From contig CAADSR010000234.1 in the NCBI GenBank assembly GCA_900751685.1, positions 1-27,833 of the forward strand: DNA of 27,833 nt, given 5' to 3'. A program made the position numbers and the translations under genes. Below are positions 1 through 7,088 of this stretch, one piece after another; positions within the stretch are counted from its first letter, which is position 1; every line of letters begins with the position of its first letter. This DNA comes from Clostridia bacterium. Lineage in GTDB: Bacteria > Bacillota > Clostridia > UBA1381. The notes under the pieces were generated by a model. That model saw only the letters and a list, made by a program, of their open reading frames with translations, had not been told where the DNA came from and did no database searches.

Positions 1-1
1 C

Positions 2-256
2 GGCGCGGCAATCACAGGGATCTATAGTGCTGTGCGGGGCAAGGGCCCTTTTAACAAAAAGCGCTTTCCCCAGCAGCACGATGCCGTTACACGCTATATT
101 GAGACCCACCATCCTGGCGCGCTTTATTCGCCGATCGAGCAAACCCCCCAGGGATGGGCTACCGTGCTGCGCTGCCGTGACGGAAAGCGCAGCTTCCTCT
201 ACCTGACCCGCTCCGATGCAGGGATTTTTATTTTTCACGAATCCAACACCCGGTAA
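2..256 (+). CDS. C-terminal end of an unrecognised protein (5' end outside window)
   Basis: The reading frame is open from the first base of the window to a TAA at 254-256. A GTG lies at 32, but the frame is open upstream of it with no ribosome binding site, so this is better read as the last 84 codons of a longer gene. The visible part starts with a short apolar run (AAITGIYSAV) that could be the end of a membrane helix. A basic stretch (KGPFNKKRF) and a soluble tail with a GWATVLRCRDGKRSFLYLTR core follow. I do not recognise the family. No clear terminator follows before the next gene at 332. Confidence 0.55.
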   Translation, partial: GAAITGIYSAVRGKGPFNKKRFPQQHDAVTRYIETHHPGALYSPIEQTPQGWATVLRCRDGKRSFLYLTRSDAGIFIFHESNTR

Positions 257-283
257 CACTTTCCGCCCTCCCGGCATATGATA
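256..283 (+). promoter_or_regulatory. Putative sigma-K-like promoter of the Cys-rich mini-protein
   Basis: ACA at 256-258, a 16-base spacer, then CATATGATA at 275-283. This fits the mother-cell sigma-K pattern (AC, about 16 bases, CATAnnnTA). The -10 element ends 49 bases before the ATG at 332. The site overlaps the stop of the preceding gene. Short motif match only. Confidence 0.35.
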
Positions 284-331
284 CACTATCCTTGATTTCA
301 AGGCAGTTTATTTTAAAGGAGGGCTTTTAAT

Positions 332-496
332 ATGGGATTATTTGGTGGATGCGGAAATGGTTCAGATCAATGGATCTGGATCCTGATCATCATCGTTCTT
401 GTTGTTTGCTGTTGTGGTGACGGCGGATTCTTAGGCGGCGGAAATGACTGCTGCGATCCTTGCTGTGACCATCGTCATGACGACTGCTGCTGCTAA
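332..496 (+). CDS. 54-residue Cys-rich single-pass membrane mini-protein
   Basis: ATG at 332 follows a strong ribosome binding site (AAAGGAGGG, 315-323, 8-base spacing) and the frame ends at TAA 494-496. The protein has a Gly-rich start (MGLFGGCGNG), one hydrophobic helix (about residues 14-25, WIWILIIIVLVV), then a tail of Cys clusters with Asp and His: CCC at 26-28, CCDPCC at 40-45, HRHDDCCC at the end. Eleven of 54 residues are Cys. The layout resembles small Gly/Cys-rich membrane peptides common in spore-forming Firmicutes, but I cannot name a family. The tail could bind metal or cross-link through disulfides. A sigma-K-like promoter match lies upstream and a strong terminator downstream, so it is probably monocistronic. 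Confidence 0.8.
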   Translation: MGLFGGCGNGSDQWIWILIIIVLVVCCCGDGGFLGGGNDCCDPCCDHRHDDCCC

Positions 497-507
497 TCAG
501 CAGAAAA

Positions 508-534
508 TGAACCACCGGGGGAGCCCGGGGTTCA
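508..534 (+). other. Hairpin between the mini-protein and its terminator
   Basis: TGAACC (508-513) pairs with GGTTCA (529-534) and the interior CCGGG pairs with CCCGG, giving a long imperfect stem directly after the stop codon. It has no T-run of its own. It may stabilise the short mRNA in tandem with the terminator that follows. Confidence 0.5.
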
Positions 535-540
535 CCAAAA

Positions 541-575
541 AAAGGCGTAGCCCTTCTATGGGCTGCGCCTTTTTT
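541..575 (+). terminator. Rho-independent terminator after the Cys-rich mini-protein
   Basis: Stem AAGGCGTAGCCC (542-553), loop TTCTAT, returning arm GGGCTGCGCCTT (560-571), then further Ts. There is one G-T pair in the stem. Confidence 0.88.
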
Positions 576-627
576 GATTTGCCTGAGAAAATAATTTTTA
601 TATTATACTGGTATCCGGATTACCCAA

Positions 628-656
628 ATACAATGTAGTAATATTCTACATTGTAT
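628..656 (+). promoter_or_regulatory. 11-bp perfect inverted repeat upstream of the XRE gene (candidate operator)
   Basis: ATACAATGTAG (628-638) and CTACATTGTAT (646-656) are exact reverse complements separated by TAATATT. There is no T-run, so it is not a terminator. It lies 25 bases upstream of the extended -10 of the XRE gene, a position suited to binding by a dimeric repressor or activator. Which protein binds is inference. Confidence 0.5.
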
Positions 657-680
657 CGTATTTTATTTGAAGTCTTATTC

Positions 681-689
681 TGATATAAT
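681..689 (+). promoter_or_regulatory. Extended -10 promoter of the XRE regulator
   Basis: TGATATAAT at 681-689 matches TGnTATAAT. No good -35 is found 17 bases upstream, which is normal for extended -10 promoters. It lies 34 bases before the ATG at 723. Confidence 0.6.
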
Positions 690-722
690 GATGGAAAATA
701 AAACGATAGGAGTGAAAACATT

Positions 723-953
723 ATGAGGTATAGTGAAAAATTATTAAGACTTGGTTCAAATATTGCGTATTACCGAAAGTACCGATTGCTTACACAACAG
801 AAATTGGCTGAAAAAGCAAATGTGAGTTCTTCTTTTATAACAAAACTTGAAAACCCAAATATTTTTATTGGTATAACCTTCGAGAAATTATGCAAGATCG
901 CAAAGGCTATTGGGGTCACCGAAGCCGAACTGCTGGATTTTACTAGGGTATGA
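723..953 (+). CDS. Small XRE-family helix-turn-helix regulator
   Basis: A 76-residue protein made almost entirely of one Cro/C1-type HTH domain: NIAYYRKYRLLTQQKLAEKANVSSSFITKLEN has the usual RxxxxLTQxxLAExxxVSxxxIxxxE pattern (about residues 13-44), and GITFEKLCKIAKAIGV completes the fold. TAGGAG at 706-711 is the ribosome binding site. The gene is AT-rich compared with the secA block. It converges on the Fic gene at 1067, with about 113 bases between the two stops. It probably acts as a repressor of itself or the neighbour. Such stand-alone 70-80 residue HTH proteins are typical of mobile or defence-type DNA, but no other mobile gene is visible. Confidence 0.85.
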   Translation: MRYSEKLLRLGSNIAYYRKYRLLTQQKLAEKANVSSSFITKLENPNIFIGITFEKLCKIAKAIGVTEAELLDFTRV

Positions 954-1066
954 CACATAAGATATGATGAAAATCAATAGAAGATAGCTATATTTTAAAA
1001 ACATAAAATAACTTGTATCAAATCAAAACCAATGACACACGCATTATTTATAACATCTTTTCGTAA

Positions 1067-2242
1067 TCAACTGCGGATCTGATATTTTACCCGGTTGGAG
1101 TATTTTGTGCCCGTCAAGATCCCTTTCGCCTCCAGCTTTAAAACAAACGAGCGCACAGTGGCATAAGCCACATCCCGGTAGTCCTTCTCCAGTTGTTTCG
1201 TCGAGAAAGGCTCCAAGCCATAGTTTGACAACACGAAGTGAAACAATTCCTTTTCTTTTTCTGTGATCTCCCCTGCATGAACCAGCTTATTAAAACTGTT
1301 GATGATATCCGTCTGGTCATAATTGTTTGAGAGCTTGTTGACCACATTTTCAATAAAGTATTCAAGAAACGGAGTGACATCCAACTGCTTTGATAATTTA
1401 TAATTTTCAGCTATCAGCTCAAAGGTTTTATAATACTTTGTCCTTGATTCATTGATGTACATGGAAAACGGCAGAAACAGAGAAGACGCATACCCTTTCT
1501 GTATTAAGACCCACATCTGCAACAGCCTTGCCGTCCTGCCGTTGCCGTCAAAATAGGGGTGTAAATACACAAAATAATAGTGGGCAATCATAGATTTTAT
1601 AATATCATCCGTCCCATCATCGGCATTGATGAAATGAATGAGCTGCTTGATATACGCCGGAAGCAACTGGTGGGCAAGGCCTTCATGCAGGATCGTACCA
1701 TCCGGCTTGTTTCCGGCAACATAAACCTTGTCATGCCGGTATCTATGCCCCGGAAGAAGCCTGTCCTTCTCTTTCACAAAATCCCCTGCCGCCAGCATAT
1801 ATAGAACATGCAAATTTTCTTCTGTGATATGATTGTCTGGATTTGAAATAAAATCCAGGCCAAGCTTGATGCCATACACTTTCTTATCATTTTCATCCTT
1901 TGGGGCACTCCCATTTAAAATATCCCGGATACTGTCCCTGGACGTTTCAATATGCTCAATAGAAAGCGTAGACGCAATTTCCTCCTCCATCGCCGAAATG
2001 CTGTATTTGCCCTCATGCCGCTGCATGAATATTTTCAACCTTTGCGCTGTGATCTGAATCTTAGAGGGCAAATATACCAATTGCTTTTCTTCAAAGCTGG
2101 TCAAAGAGATCTCTTTATAAAAACCGTCTTGTAAGGTGTCAATATATTGTTTTAACGACTCCGCACCATATTTATATTTCATTTTTGAAAGTTCATTATA
2201 ATGTTTATCCCCAATCATTCGGGTAAATAATTTAATATCCAT
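1067..2242 (-). CDS. Fic domain protein (putative AMP-transferase) with C-terminal winged helix
   Basis: The core motif HPYFDGNGRTAR (about residues 228-239) matches HxFx(D/E)GNGRxxR, with the catalytic His and phosphate-binding loop intact. This predicts transfer of AMP or another nucleotide group to a protein hydroxyl. An N-terminal helix carries TLSIEH (about 92-97), close to the inhibitory (S/T)xxxE(G/N) motif that blocks ATP in self-inhibited Fic proteins, but with His at the last position. The C-terminal 60 residues (STKQLEKDYRDVAYATVR, then VLKLEAKGIL) look like a winged helix. I chose ATG at 2242, giving 391 residues, because GGAGG lies 7 bases upstream; the longer GTG start at 2260 has no such site. 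The gene has its own sigma-A promoter. The target is unknown, and this is not a classical fic-antitoxin operon. Confidence 0.9.
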   Translation of the reverse strand: MDIKLFTRMIGDKHYNELSKMKYKYGAESLKQYIDTLQDGFYKEISLTSFEEKQLVYLPSKIQITAQRLKIFMQRHEGKYSISAMEEEIASTLSIEHIETSRDSIRDILNGSAPKDENDKKVYGIKLGLDFISNPDNHITEENLHVLYMLAAGDFVKEKDRLLPGHRYRHDKVYVAGNKPDGTILHEGLAHQLLPAYIKQLIHFINADDGTDDIIKSMIAHYYFVYLHPYFDGNGRTARLLQMWVLIQKGYASSLFLPFSMYINESRTKYYKTFELIAENYKLSKQLDVTPFLEYFIENVVNKLSNNYDQTDIINSFNKLVHAGEITEKEKELFHFVLSNYGLEPFSTKQLEKDYRDVAYATVRSFVLKLEAKGILTGTKYSNRVKYQIRS

Positions 2243-2266
2243 GCCCGCGCCTCCAAACACTTTCTA

Positions 2267-2291
2267 GTATCAGTATGTATCAAATATATCA
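2267..2291 (-). promoter_or_regulatory. Three phased TGATAY repeats at the Fic promoter (candidate operator)
   Basis: On the plus strand GTATCA (2267-2272), GTATCA (2277-2282) and ATATCA (2286-2291) are spaced 10 and 9 bases apart. They cover the -10 element and the start of transcription of the Fic gene. One copy per helical turn suits cooperative repressor binding. The XRE protein next door is an obvious but untested candidate. Confidence 0.4.
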
Positions 2292-2311
2292 TACCCTTTC
2301 CAGCTTGTCAA
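2283..2311 (-). promoter_or_regulatory. Sigma-A promoter of the Fic gene
   Basis: Read on the minus strand: TTGACA (2311-2306), a 17-base spacer, TATATT (2288-2283). It lies about 40 bases upstream of the ATG at 2242. Confidence 0.8.
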
Positions 2312-2556
2312 TGTTGATAAAATAGGGAATGACTATTTGATCTGTTCCGGCAGATAGAATCGTATTTTTAATAGGCGCCTCTCCCCCGCCTAAATATTGT
2401 CACAAATGATAGCGTAAAATCCCTCTCCCGCCCCTATATTTTAATGTTTTTGCCTTATTGTGCCTAAAAAAAAGAACAACGTTCCCTTTTTTTCCTTCTT
2501 ATTAAAATTTGTCACAAAAAATTCACAAAAAGTAGTAGTATTATCCGAAAGGCTGT

Positions 2557-2564
2557 GGTATAAT
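2557..2564 (+). promoter_or_regulatory. Extended -10 promoter of secA
   Basis: TGGTATAAT-type element with TATAAT at 2559-2564, preceded by TG. The -35 is poor. The leader to the secA ATG at 2658 is about 90 bases. Confidence 0.6.
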
Positions 2565-2657
2565 ACAGGATATGCTATTATAATAACGGAAATATGTGCA
2601 AAATTAGGCACTGACCCGAAACTGCTGCGGCAGATCAATATAATGAGGTGAACACAA

Positions 2658-5381
2658 ATGAGTTTTTTTGAGAAAATATTCGGCTCCTATTCCGACCGGG
2701 AATTAAAGCATATCCGTCCTATTGCGGATAGCGTGCTGGCGCTCGAAGGCGACATGGAGAAATTATCCGACCAGGAGCTGCGTGCTAAGACGGACGAATT
2801 TAAATCCCGCCTTGCTGCCGGTGAAACTCTGGACGACCTGCTCCCTGAAGCTTTCGCTGTTATGCGTGAAGCCAGCTGGCGTGTACTTGGAATGAAGCAT
2901 TTCCCAGTCCAGGTTATTGGTGGTATTATCCTGCATCAAGGACGTATTGCCGAAATGAAAACAGGTGAAGGTAAAACCCTTGTTTCTACCCTGCCTGCGT
3001 ATTTGAATGCTTTAACTGGTAATGGTGTACATATCGTTACCGTAAACGATTACCTTGCAAAACGTGACAGTGAGTGGATGGGTAAGGTATACCGCTTCCT
3101 GGGCCTTTCTGTTGGCCTGATCATCCATGACCTGGACCAGCCGGAACGCCGCGCGGCTTATGCTGCCGACATCACCTATGGGACCAACAACGAGCTGGGC
3201 TTTGACTATCTTCGTGACAACATGGTGGCCCGGAAGGAAGAAATGGTGCAGCGCGGCCCCAACTATGCCATCGTCGACGAAGTGGACTCCATCTTGATCG
3301 ACGAAGCAAGGACGCCACTGATCATTTCCGGCATGGGCGACTCTGCCAACGACCTTTACATGGTTGCTGACATGTTTGTGAAGCGTCTCAAAAAACTCGT
3401 AGTGACTGAGCATGACGATAAACAATTGGATGAAGATGTGGATGCGGATTATATCGTAGATGAAAAAGCAAAAACCGCCACATTGACAGAGCAGGGCATT
3501 AAAAAGGCAGAGCAAGGCTTCGGCATTGAAAACCTGTCTGACCCTGACAATATGAAATTGCAGCACCATATCAACCAGGCGCTGCAGGCAAACGGCTGTA
3601 TGCACCGTGACCAGCAATACGTTGTGGTCGACGGGCAGGTACAGATCGTTGACGAATTTACCGGACGCATCATGCCAGGGCGCCGTTATTCCGACGGTTT
3701 ACACCAGGCGATTGAAGCGAAAGAGCATGTCAAGGTTGAAAATGAAAGCAAGACCCTGGCGACCATCACCTTCCAGAACTTCTTCCGTTTGTATGATAAG
3801 CTCTCAGGTATGACTGGTACAGCCCTGACAGAGGAAGAAGAATTCCAGCACATTTACCGTCTGGACTGTGTTGCCGTTCCGACCAACAAGCCAATCCTGC
3901 GTGATGATATGCAGGACTCTGTTTATAAGACAGAAGCAGGCAAATTCATGGCCGTGATCCGCCAGATCCAGGAATGCAACGCCAAAGGCCAGCCCGTGCT
4001 GGTGGGTACAGTGAATGTAGAAAAATCCGAACTGCTCTCTTCCCTGCTCAAGCGCACCGGGATCAAGCATGAGGTATTGAATGCGAAATTCCATGAAAAA
4101 GAAGCGGAGATCGTTGCCCAGGCCGGCAAGCCGGGTGCTGTTACGATCGCGACCAACATGGCCGGCCGTGGTACGGATATTATCCTCGGCGGAAACGCTG
4201 AATATATGGCAAAGCATGAGCTTGCGAAAATGGGCATGAGCGAAGAGCTTATCGTAGAAGCGACCGGTTTTGCTGAAACCGATGATGAAGAGATCATCGA
4301 CGCACGTAAAAAATATCAGGAGCTTTATAATAAACACAAAGAACAGATCCAGCCGGAGCAGCAAAAAGTAATCGAAGCAGGCGGCTTGTTTATCATTGGC
4401 ACAGAGCGCCATGAGTCACGCCGTATCGACAACCAGCTCCGCGGACGTGCCGGACGTCAAGGCGACCCGGGCTGCTCTAAATTCTTCCTTTCCCTTGAAG
4501 ATGACCTGATGCGTATTTTTGGTTCTGACAAGGTAAAAGCCATGGTCAATGCTTTGGGCTTAGAAGAAGATGAACCGATCGAGGCAAGGATGCTGACCAA
4601 CGCGATTGAAAATGCCCAGAAGAATCTGGAAAGCCGCAACTTTGATACACGTAAGCATGTGCTCCAATATGACGAGGTCATGAACGAGCAGCGGAAGATC
4701 ATCTACAAGCAGCGCCAGGCCGTGCTGAACGGTGAGGATATCAGCGGCACGATCCGTGGTATGATCGAGTCCATTATCGACTCTGCACTGGATGATTATA
4801 TTGGTATTTCTGAAATTCCGGAAGACTGGAACCTGAACGCGTTGACCGAATTTGCGAACAACCACCTGCGTGCGAACGGCGAATTTGCGGTCAGTGATGA
4901 TGAACTGGAAACGGTCACAAAAGAAGATCTGAAAGAACGCCTGTTGGAAATCGCTTTAAAGCGCTATGCAGAGCAGGAAGAGGTCTTCGGCGAAAATATG
5001 CGTGAATTAGAGCGTGTATTGATGCTGCGTGTCGTTGATACCCTATGGATGGACCATCTGGACGAAATGGAGCATGTAAAGCGTGAGATCGGCCTGCGTG
5101 CTTACGGCCAGCATGACCCGGTAGTAGAATACCGCACCGTGGGCAGTGAGCTTTATGACGGAATGCTTGAAGCGATCAAGCGCGATACTGTGCGCTATGT
5201 ATTATTTGCAATGCCGCGGATTCGGATCGAACGTGAACAAGTCGCAAAACCGGTCGACACCGGCGGCGACGGCTCTTTAGGCAAACAGCCGAAAAAAGCA
5301 AAAAAAGAACCGGGACGCAATGACCCATGCCCCTGTGGCAGCGGCAAGAAATATAAGCAGTGCTGCGGCAAAAACGCATAA
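2658..5381 (+). CDS. secA: Protein translocase subunit SecA
   Basis: SecA is the ATPase motor that drives preproteins through the SecYEG channel at the cytoplasmic membrane. The 907 residues show the full family layout: Walker A MKTGEGKTL (about 100-108), Walker B/DEAD-type DEVD at 207-210, the preprotein cross-linking region, and a second helicase half with GRAGRQGDPG. The C-terminal zinc tail DPCPCGSGKKYKQCC (Cys 891, 893, 902, 903) binds SecB or ribosomes in other species. GAGGTG (2645-2650) precedes the ATG. The length is normal. It lies upstream of prfB with a 126-base gap containing a weak hairpin, so the two may be partly co-transcribed. Codon use looks like that of a highly expressed gene. 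Confidence 0.98.
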   Translation: MSFFEKIFGSYSDRELKHIRPIADSVLALEGDMEKLSDQELRAKTDEFKSRLAAGETLDDLLPEAFAVMREASWRVLGMKHFPVQVIGGIILHQGRIAEMKTGEGKTLVSTLPAYLNALTGNGVHIVTVNDYLAKRDSEWMGKVYRFLGLSVGLIIHDLDQPERRAAYAADITYGTNNELGFDYLRDNMVARKEEMVQRGPNYAIVDEVDSILIDEARTPLIISGMGDSANDLYMVADMFVKRLKKLVVTEHDDKQLDEDVDADYIVDEKAKTATLTEQGIKKAEQGFGIENLSDPDNMKLQHHINQALQANGCMHRDQQYVVVDGQVQIVDEFTGRIMPGRRYSDGLHQAIEAKEHVKVENESKTLATITFQNFFRLYDKLSGMTGTALTEEEEFQHIYRLDCVAVPTNKPILRDDMQDSVYKTEAGKFMAVIRQIQECNAKGQPVLVGTVNVEKSELLSSLLKRTGIKHEVLNAKFHEKEAEIVAQAGKPGAVTIATNMAGRGTDIILGGNAEYMAKHELAKMGMSEELIVEATGFAETDDEEIIDARKKYQELYNKHKEQIQPEQQKVIEAGGLFIIGTERHESRRIDNQLRGRAGRQGDPGCSKFFLSLEDDLMRIFGSDKVKAMVNALGLEEDEPIEARMLTNAIENAQKNLESRNFDTRKHVLQYDEVMNEQRKIIYKQRQAVLNGEDISGTIRGMIESIIDSALDDYIGISEIPEDWNLNALTEFANNHLRANGEFAVSDDELETVTKEDLKERLLEIALKRYAEQEEVFGENMRELERVLMLRVVDTLWMDHLDEMEHVKREIGLRAYGQHDPVVEYRTVGSELYDGMLEAIKRDTVRYVLFAMPRIRIEREQVAKPVDTGGDGSLGKQPKKAKKEPGRNDPCPCGSGKKYKQCCGKNA

Positions 5382-5456
5382 AAACGGCTAATACCCCGTC
5401 TGGCAAGCAAAGAGGCGCCATCTTCTTTGTTTGAAAACAAAAAATCAATTATCTGG

Positions 5457-5478
5457 GGTGGCAAATTCATTTGCCGCC
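5457..5478 (+). terminator. Hairpin between secA and prfB (weak terminator or attenuator)
   Basis: GGTGGCAA pairs with TTGCCGCC across a short A/T loop, followed by TCTCATTTTTCTT. The T-run is interrupted, so termination is probably partial. The hairpin sits about 14 bases upstream of the prfB ribosome binding site. Confidence 0.45.
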
Positions 5479-5507
5479 TCTCATTTTTCTTAAAGGATGT
5501 GAATAAA

Positions 5508-6630
5508 GTGTTAGAATACGAACAATTCCGGCTTCAACTTTCCGGACTCGAAAATAACATTAATGAACTGAGGGATTCACTTTGACATTGCTGGCGCTTT
5601 AAAAGAAATTGAATCTTTAGAAGAACAAAGCAGTGTGCCGGATTTTTGGGATGACATGGAAAACTCTCAAAAAGTCCTGCAAAAAACAAAACAGCTCAAG
5701 GATAAAGTAGAACGGTACGAGACCCTCAAAACAGCTTGGGAAGATACTATTATGCTCATTGACATGGCTAATGAGGAAAACGACGAAAGTATGCTGCCCG
5801 AAATCAGCAAATCCGTTTCCCATATTACCGAAGAGCTGGATAAGCTCACCTTGGAGACCCTGCTCTCCGGGCATTATGATAAAAACAACGCCATTATGAC
5901 GTTCCACGCAGGCGCAGGCGGTACCGAGGCACAAGACTGGTGTGAAATGCTGATCCGTATGTATCAGATGTGGGCGCAGAAAAACGGCTATACCTTTGAT
6001 ACGATGGATATCCTCCCCGGGGATGACGCCGGTGTGAAAAGCGCCACAGTCTCCATTTCCGGCCTGAATGCTTATGGCTATTTAAAATCTGAAAAAGGGG
6101 TGCACCGCCTGGTGCGTATTTCCCCGTTTGACGCGTCTGGACGGCGCCATACGTCCTTTGCTTCGATTGAAGTCATGCCGGAGATCAATGACGATATTGA
6201 AATTGATATCCGTGCGGAGGACTTACGGGTAGATACCTACCGTGCCAGCGGCGCGGGCGGCCAGCATATCAATAAAACAGACTCTGCGATCCGGATCACC
6301 CATATCCCCACCGGGGTGGTGGTATCCTGCCAGACCCAGCGTTCCCAGCATCAGAACCGTGATTATGCGATGAAGATGCTCAAATCAAAGCTGGCTGAAA
6401 TCGCAGAGCAGCAGCAAAAAGAAAAAATCGAAGACATCAAGGGTGTGCAAAAGGAAATCGCCTGGGGCAGCCAGATCCGCTCCTATGTGTTTCATCCGTA
6501 CAACCTTGTAAAAGATCACCGTACCAATTTTGAAATGGGCAATATCGGCGCTGTTATGGATGGCGACCTGAACGGGTTTATCAACGCCTACCTTAAAGCG
6601 GCCAGCCTGGGCCAATTAGAACTGAAATAA
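5508..6630 (+). CDS. prfB: Peptide chain release factor 2 (programmed +1 frameshift)
   Basis: RF2 releases the finished peptide at UGA and UAA codons. Translation starts at GTG 5508 (AAAGGA at 5492-5497) and runs 25 codons to CTT TGA C at 5580-5586. Reading continues in the +1 frame from GAC 5584 to the stop at 6630. The joined product is 373 residues, close to the usual 365. SPF, the stop-codon reading tripeptide, falls at 205-207, and GGQ, the hydrolysis motif, at 250-252, the same numbering as E. coli RF2. AGG at 5571-5573 is the expected Shine-Dalgarno-like stimulator before the slippery CTT. The frameshift is the known self-limiting control: low RF2 lets ribosomes slip. A caller ignoring it would start at ATG 5635 and lose the N-terminal domain. 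Confidence 0.97.
5571..5586 (+). promoter_or_regulatory. prfB programmed +1 frameshift site
   Basis: AGG GAT TCA CTT TGA C: an in-frame UGA followed by C, preceded by the slippery CTT and an upstream AGG. The ribosome skips T5583 to read GAC. It matches the classic prfB site except for the two codons between AGG and CTT. Confidence 0.95.
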
Positions 6631-6657
6631 AAAATGGGGCTATGCGGCGTGCATGAA

Positions 6658-6699
6658 AAAAACTCTTTTGAAAGACATTCATCTTTCAAAAGAGTTTTT
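6658..6699. terminator. Bidirectional terminator between prfB and the Asn/Gln mini-gene
   Basis: A perfect 15-bp stem, with arms 6661-6675 and 6682-6696 and loop CATTCA, flanked by As on the left and Ts on the right. It can end prfB transcription on the plus strand and the minus-strand gene at 6714. Confidence 0.95.
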
Positions 6700-6713
6700 A
6701 TTATAAAGCAAAA

Positions 6714-6854
6714 TTAAAATTGGTTGTTATCGTTTTTCTTGTTTTGCTTTTGATTTTGGTTTTGATTGTTTTGCTTTTGGTTTTGCTTTTGGTTCTGGTT
6801 TTGGTTCTGATTGTTGTTTTGCTCGTTGTTTTGATTATTGTTTTGATTGTTCAT
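6714..6854 (-). CDS. 46-residue Asn/Gln-rich mini-protein
   Basis: On the minus strand an ATG at 6854 follows AAAGGAAG (6870-6863, 8-base spacing) and the frame ends TAA at 6716-6714. The product, beginning MNNQNNNQNNEQ, is almost wholly Asn, Gln and Lys with QN, NQ and KQ repeats, and ends KNDNNQF. It has no hydrophobic segment. The plus strand of the same stretch gives a meaningless Leu/Val frame without a ribosome binding site. The shared terminator at 6658-6699 fits a convergent gene. I do not recognise the family. Small hydrophilic Asn/Gln-rich proteins are seen in other spore-formers, and a spore-associated or cell-protecting role is possible but unproven. No convincing promoter was found. 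Confidence 0.72.
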   Translation of the reverse strand: MNNQNNNQNNEQNNNQNQNQNQKQNQKQNNQNQNQKQNKKNDNNQF

Positions 6855-6972
6855 TTTTTTCACTTCCTTTCTCCCGTCTCTATTGTCTCCGAAAGTAAAA
6901 AAAATATACGTTGGAGCATCCTATTTTCCAAAAAAATAACCACGAAAAATGCAGTCAAACCTTCATTTTTAC

Positions 6973-7001
6973 TTGAATTTTTGTTTGAAAAATGGTATAA
7001 T
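6973..7001 (+). promoter_or_regulatory. Sigma-A promoter of the recJ-rel-yaaA-recF run
   Basis: TTGAAT (6973-6978), a 17-base spacer ending in TGG, TATAAT (6996-7001). The leader to the recJ ATG is about 80 bases. It is the only strong promoter I see before the six-gene forward run. Confidence 0.82.
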
Positions 7002-7088
7002 AATATTTATTCAACGTAAAATGAGGTTTCTTTTCCATTTTTATAAATTTAGCGTTTTTGAGCGCATGAAAGCTAGGAGTAACGGTAC

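Larger units (their letters stand above)
2243..2657. other. 415-base intergenic region between Fic and secA
   Basis: This gap holds the divergent promoters of the Fic gene (minus) and secA (plus). TTGTCACAAA, itself nearly palindromic, occurs twice (2397-2406 and 2509-2518) upstream of the secA promoter and might be a regulator site. A 63-codon frame at 2460-2651 overlaps the secA promoter and ribosome binding site and lacks its own signals, so I do not call it a gene. Confidence 0.5.

Noticed and set aside
444..638. 64-codon plus-strand frame overlapping the Cys-rich mini-gene and terminator
   Set aside because: It runs through the terminator hairpin in another frame and lacks a ribosome binding site.
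2460..2651. 63-codon frame upstream of secA
   Set aside because: It overlaps the secA promoter and binding site and has no start signals of its own.
3012..4412. Long minus-strand frames (about 200 codons each) opposite secA
   Set aside because: They are shadows of a strongly coding plus-strand gene, rich in His, Cys and Phe, without binding sites or known domains.
5635..6630. prfB as a simple gene starting at ATG 5635
   Set aside because: The upstream GTG frame plus CTT TGA C gives the full-length RF2 with correct SPF and GGQ numbering.
6720..7019. 99-codon plus-strand frame rich in Leu and Val
   Set aside because: It is the complement of the Asn/Gln repeat gene, has no ribosome binding site and overlaps the recJ promoter.
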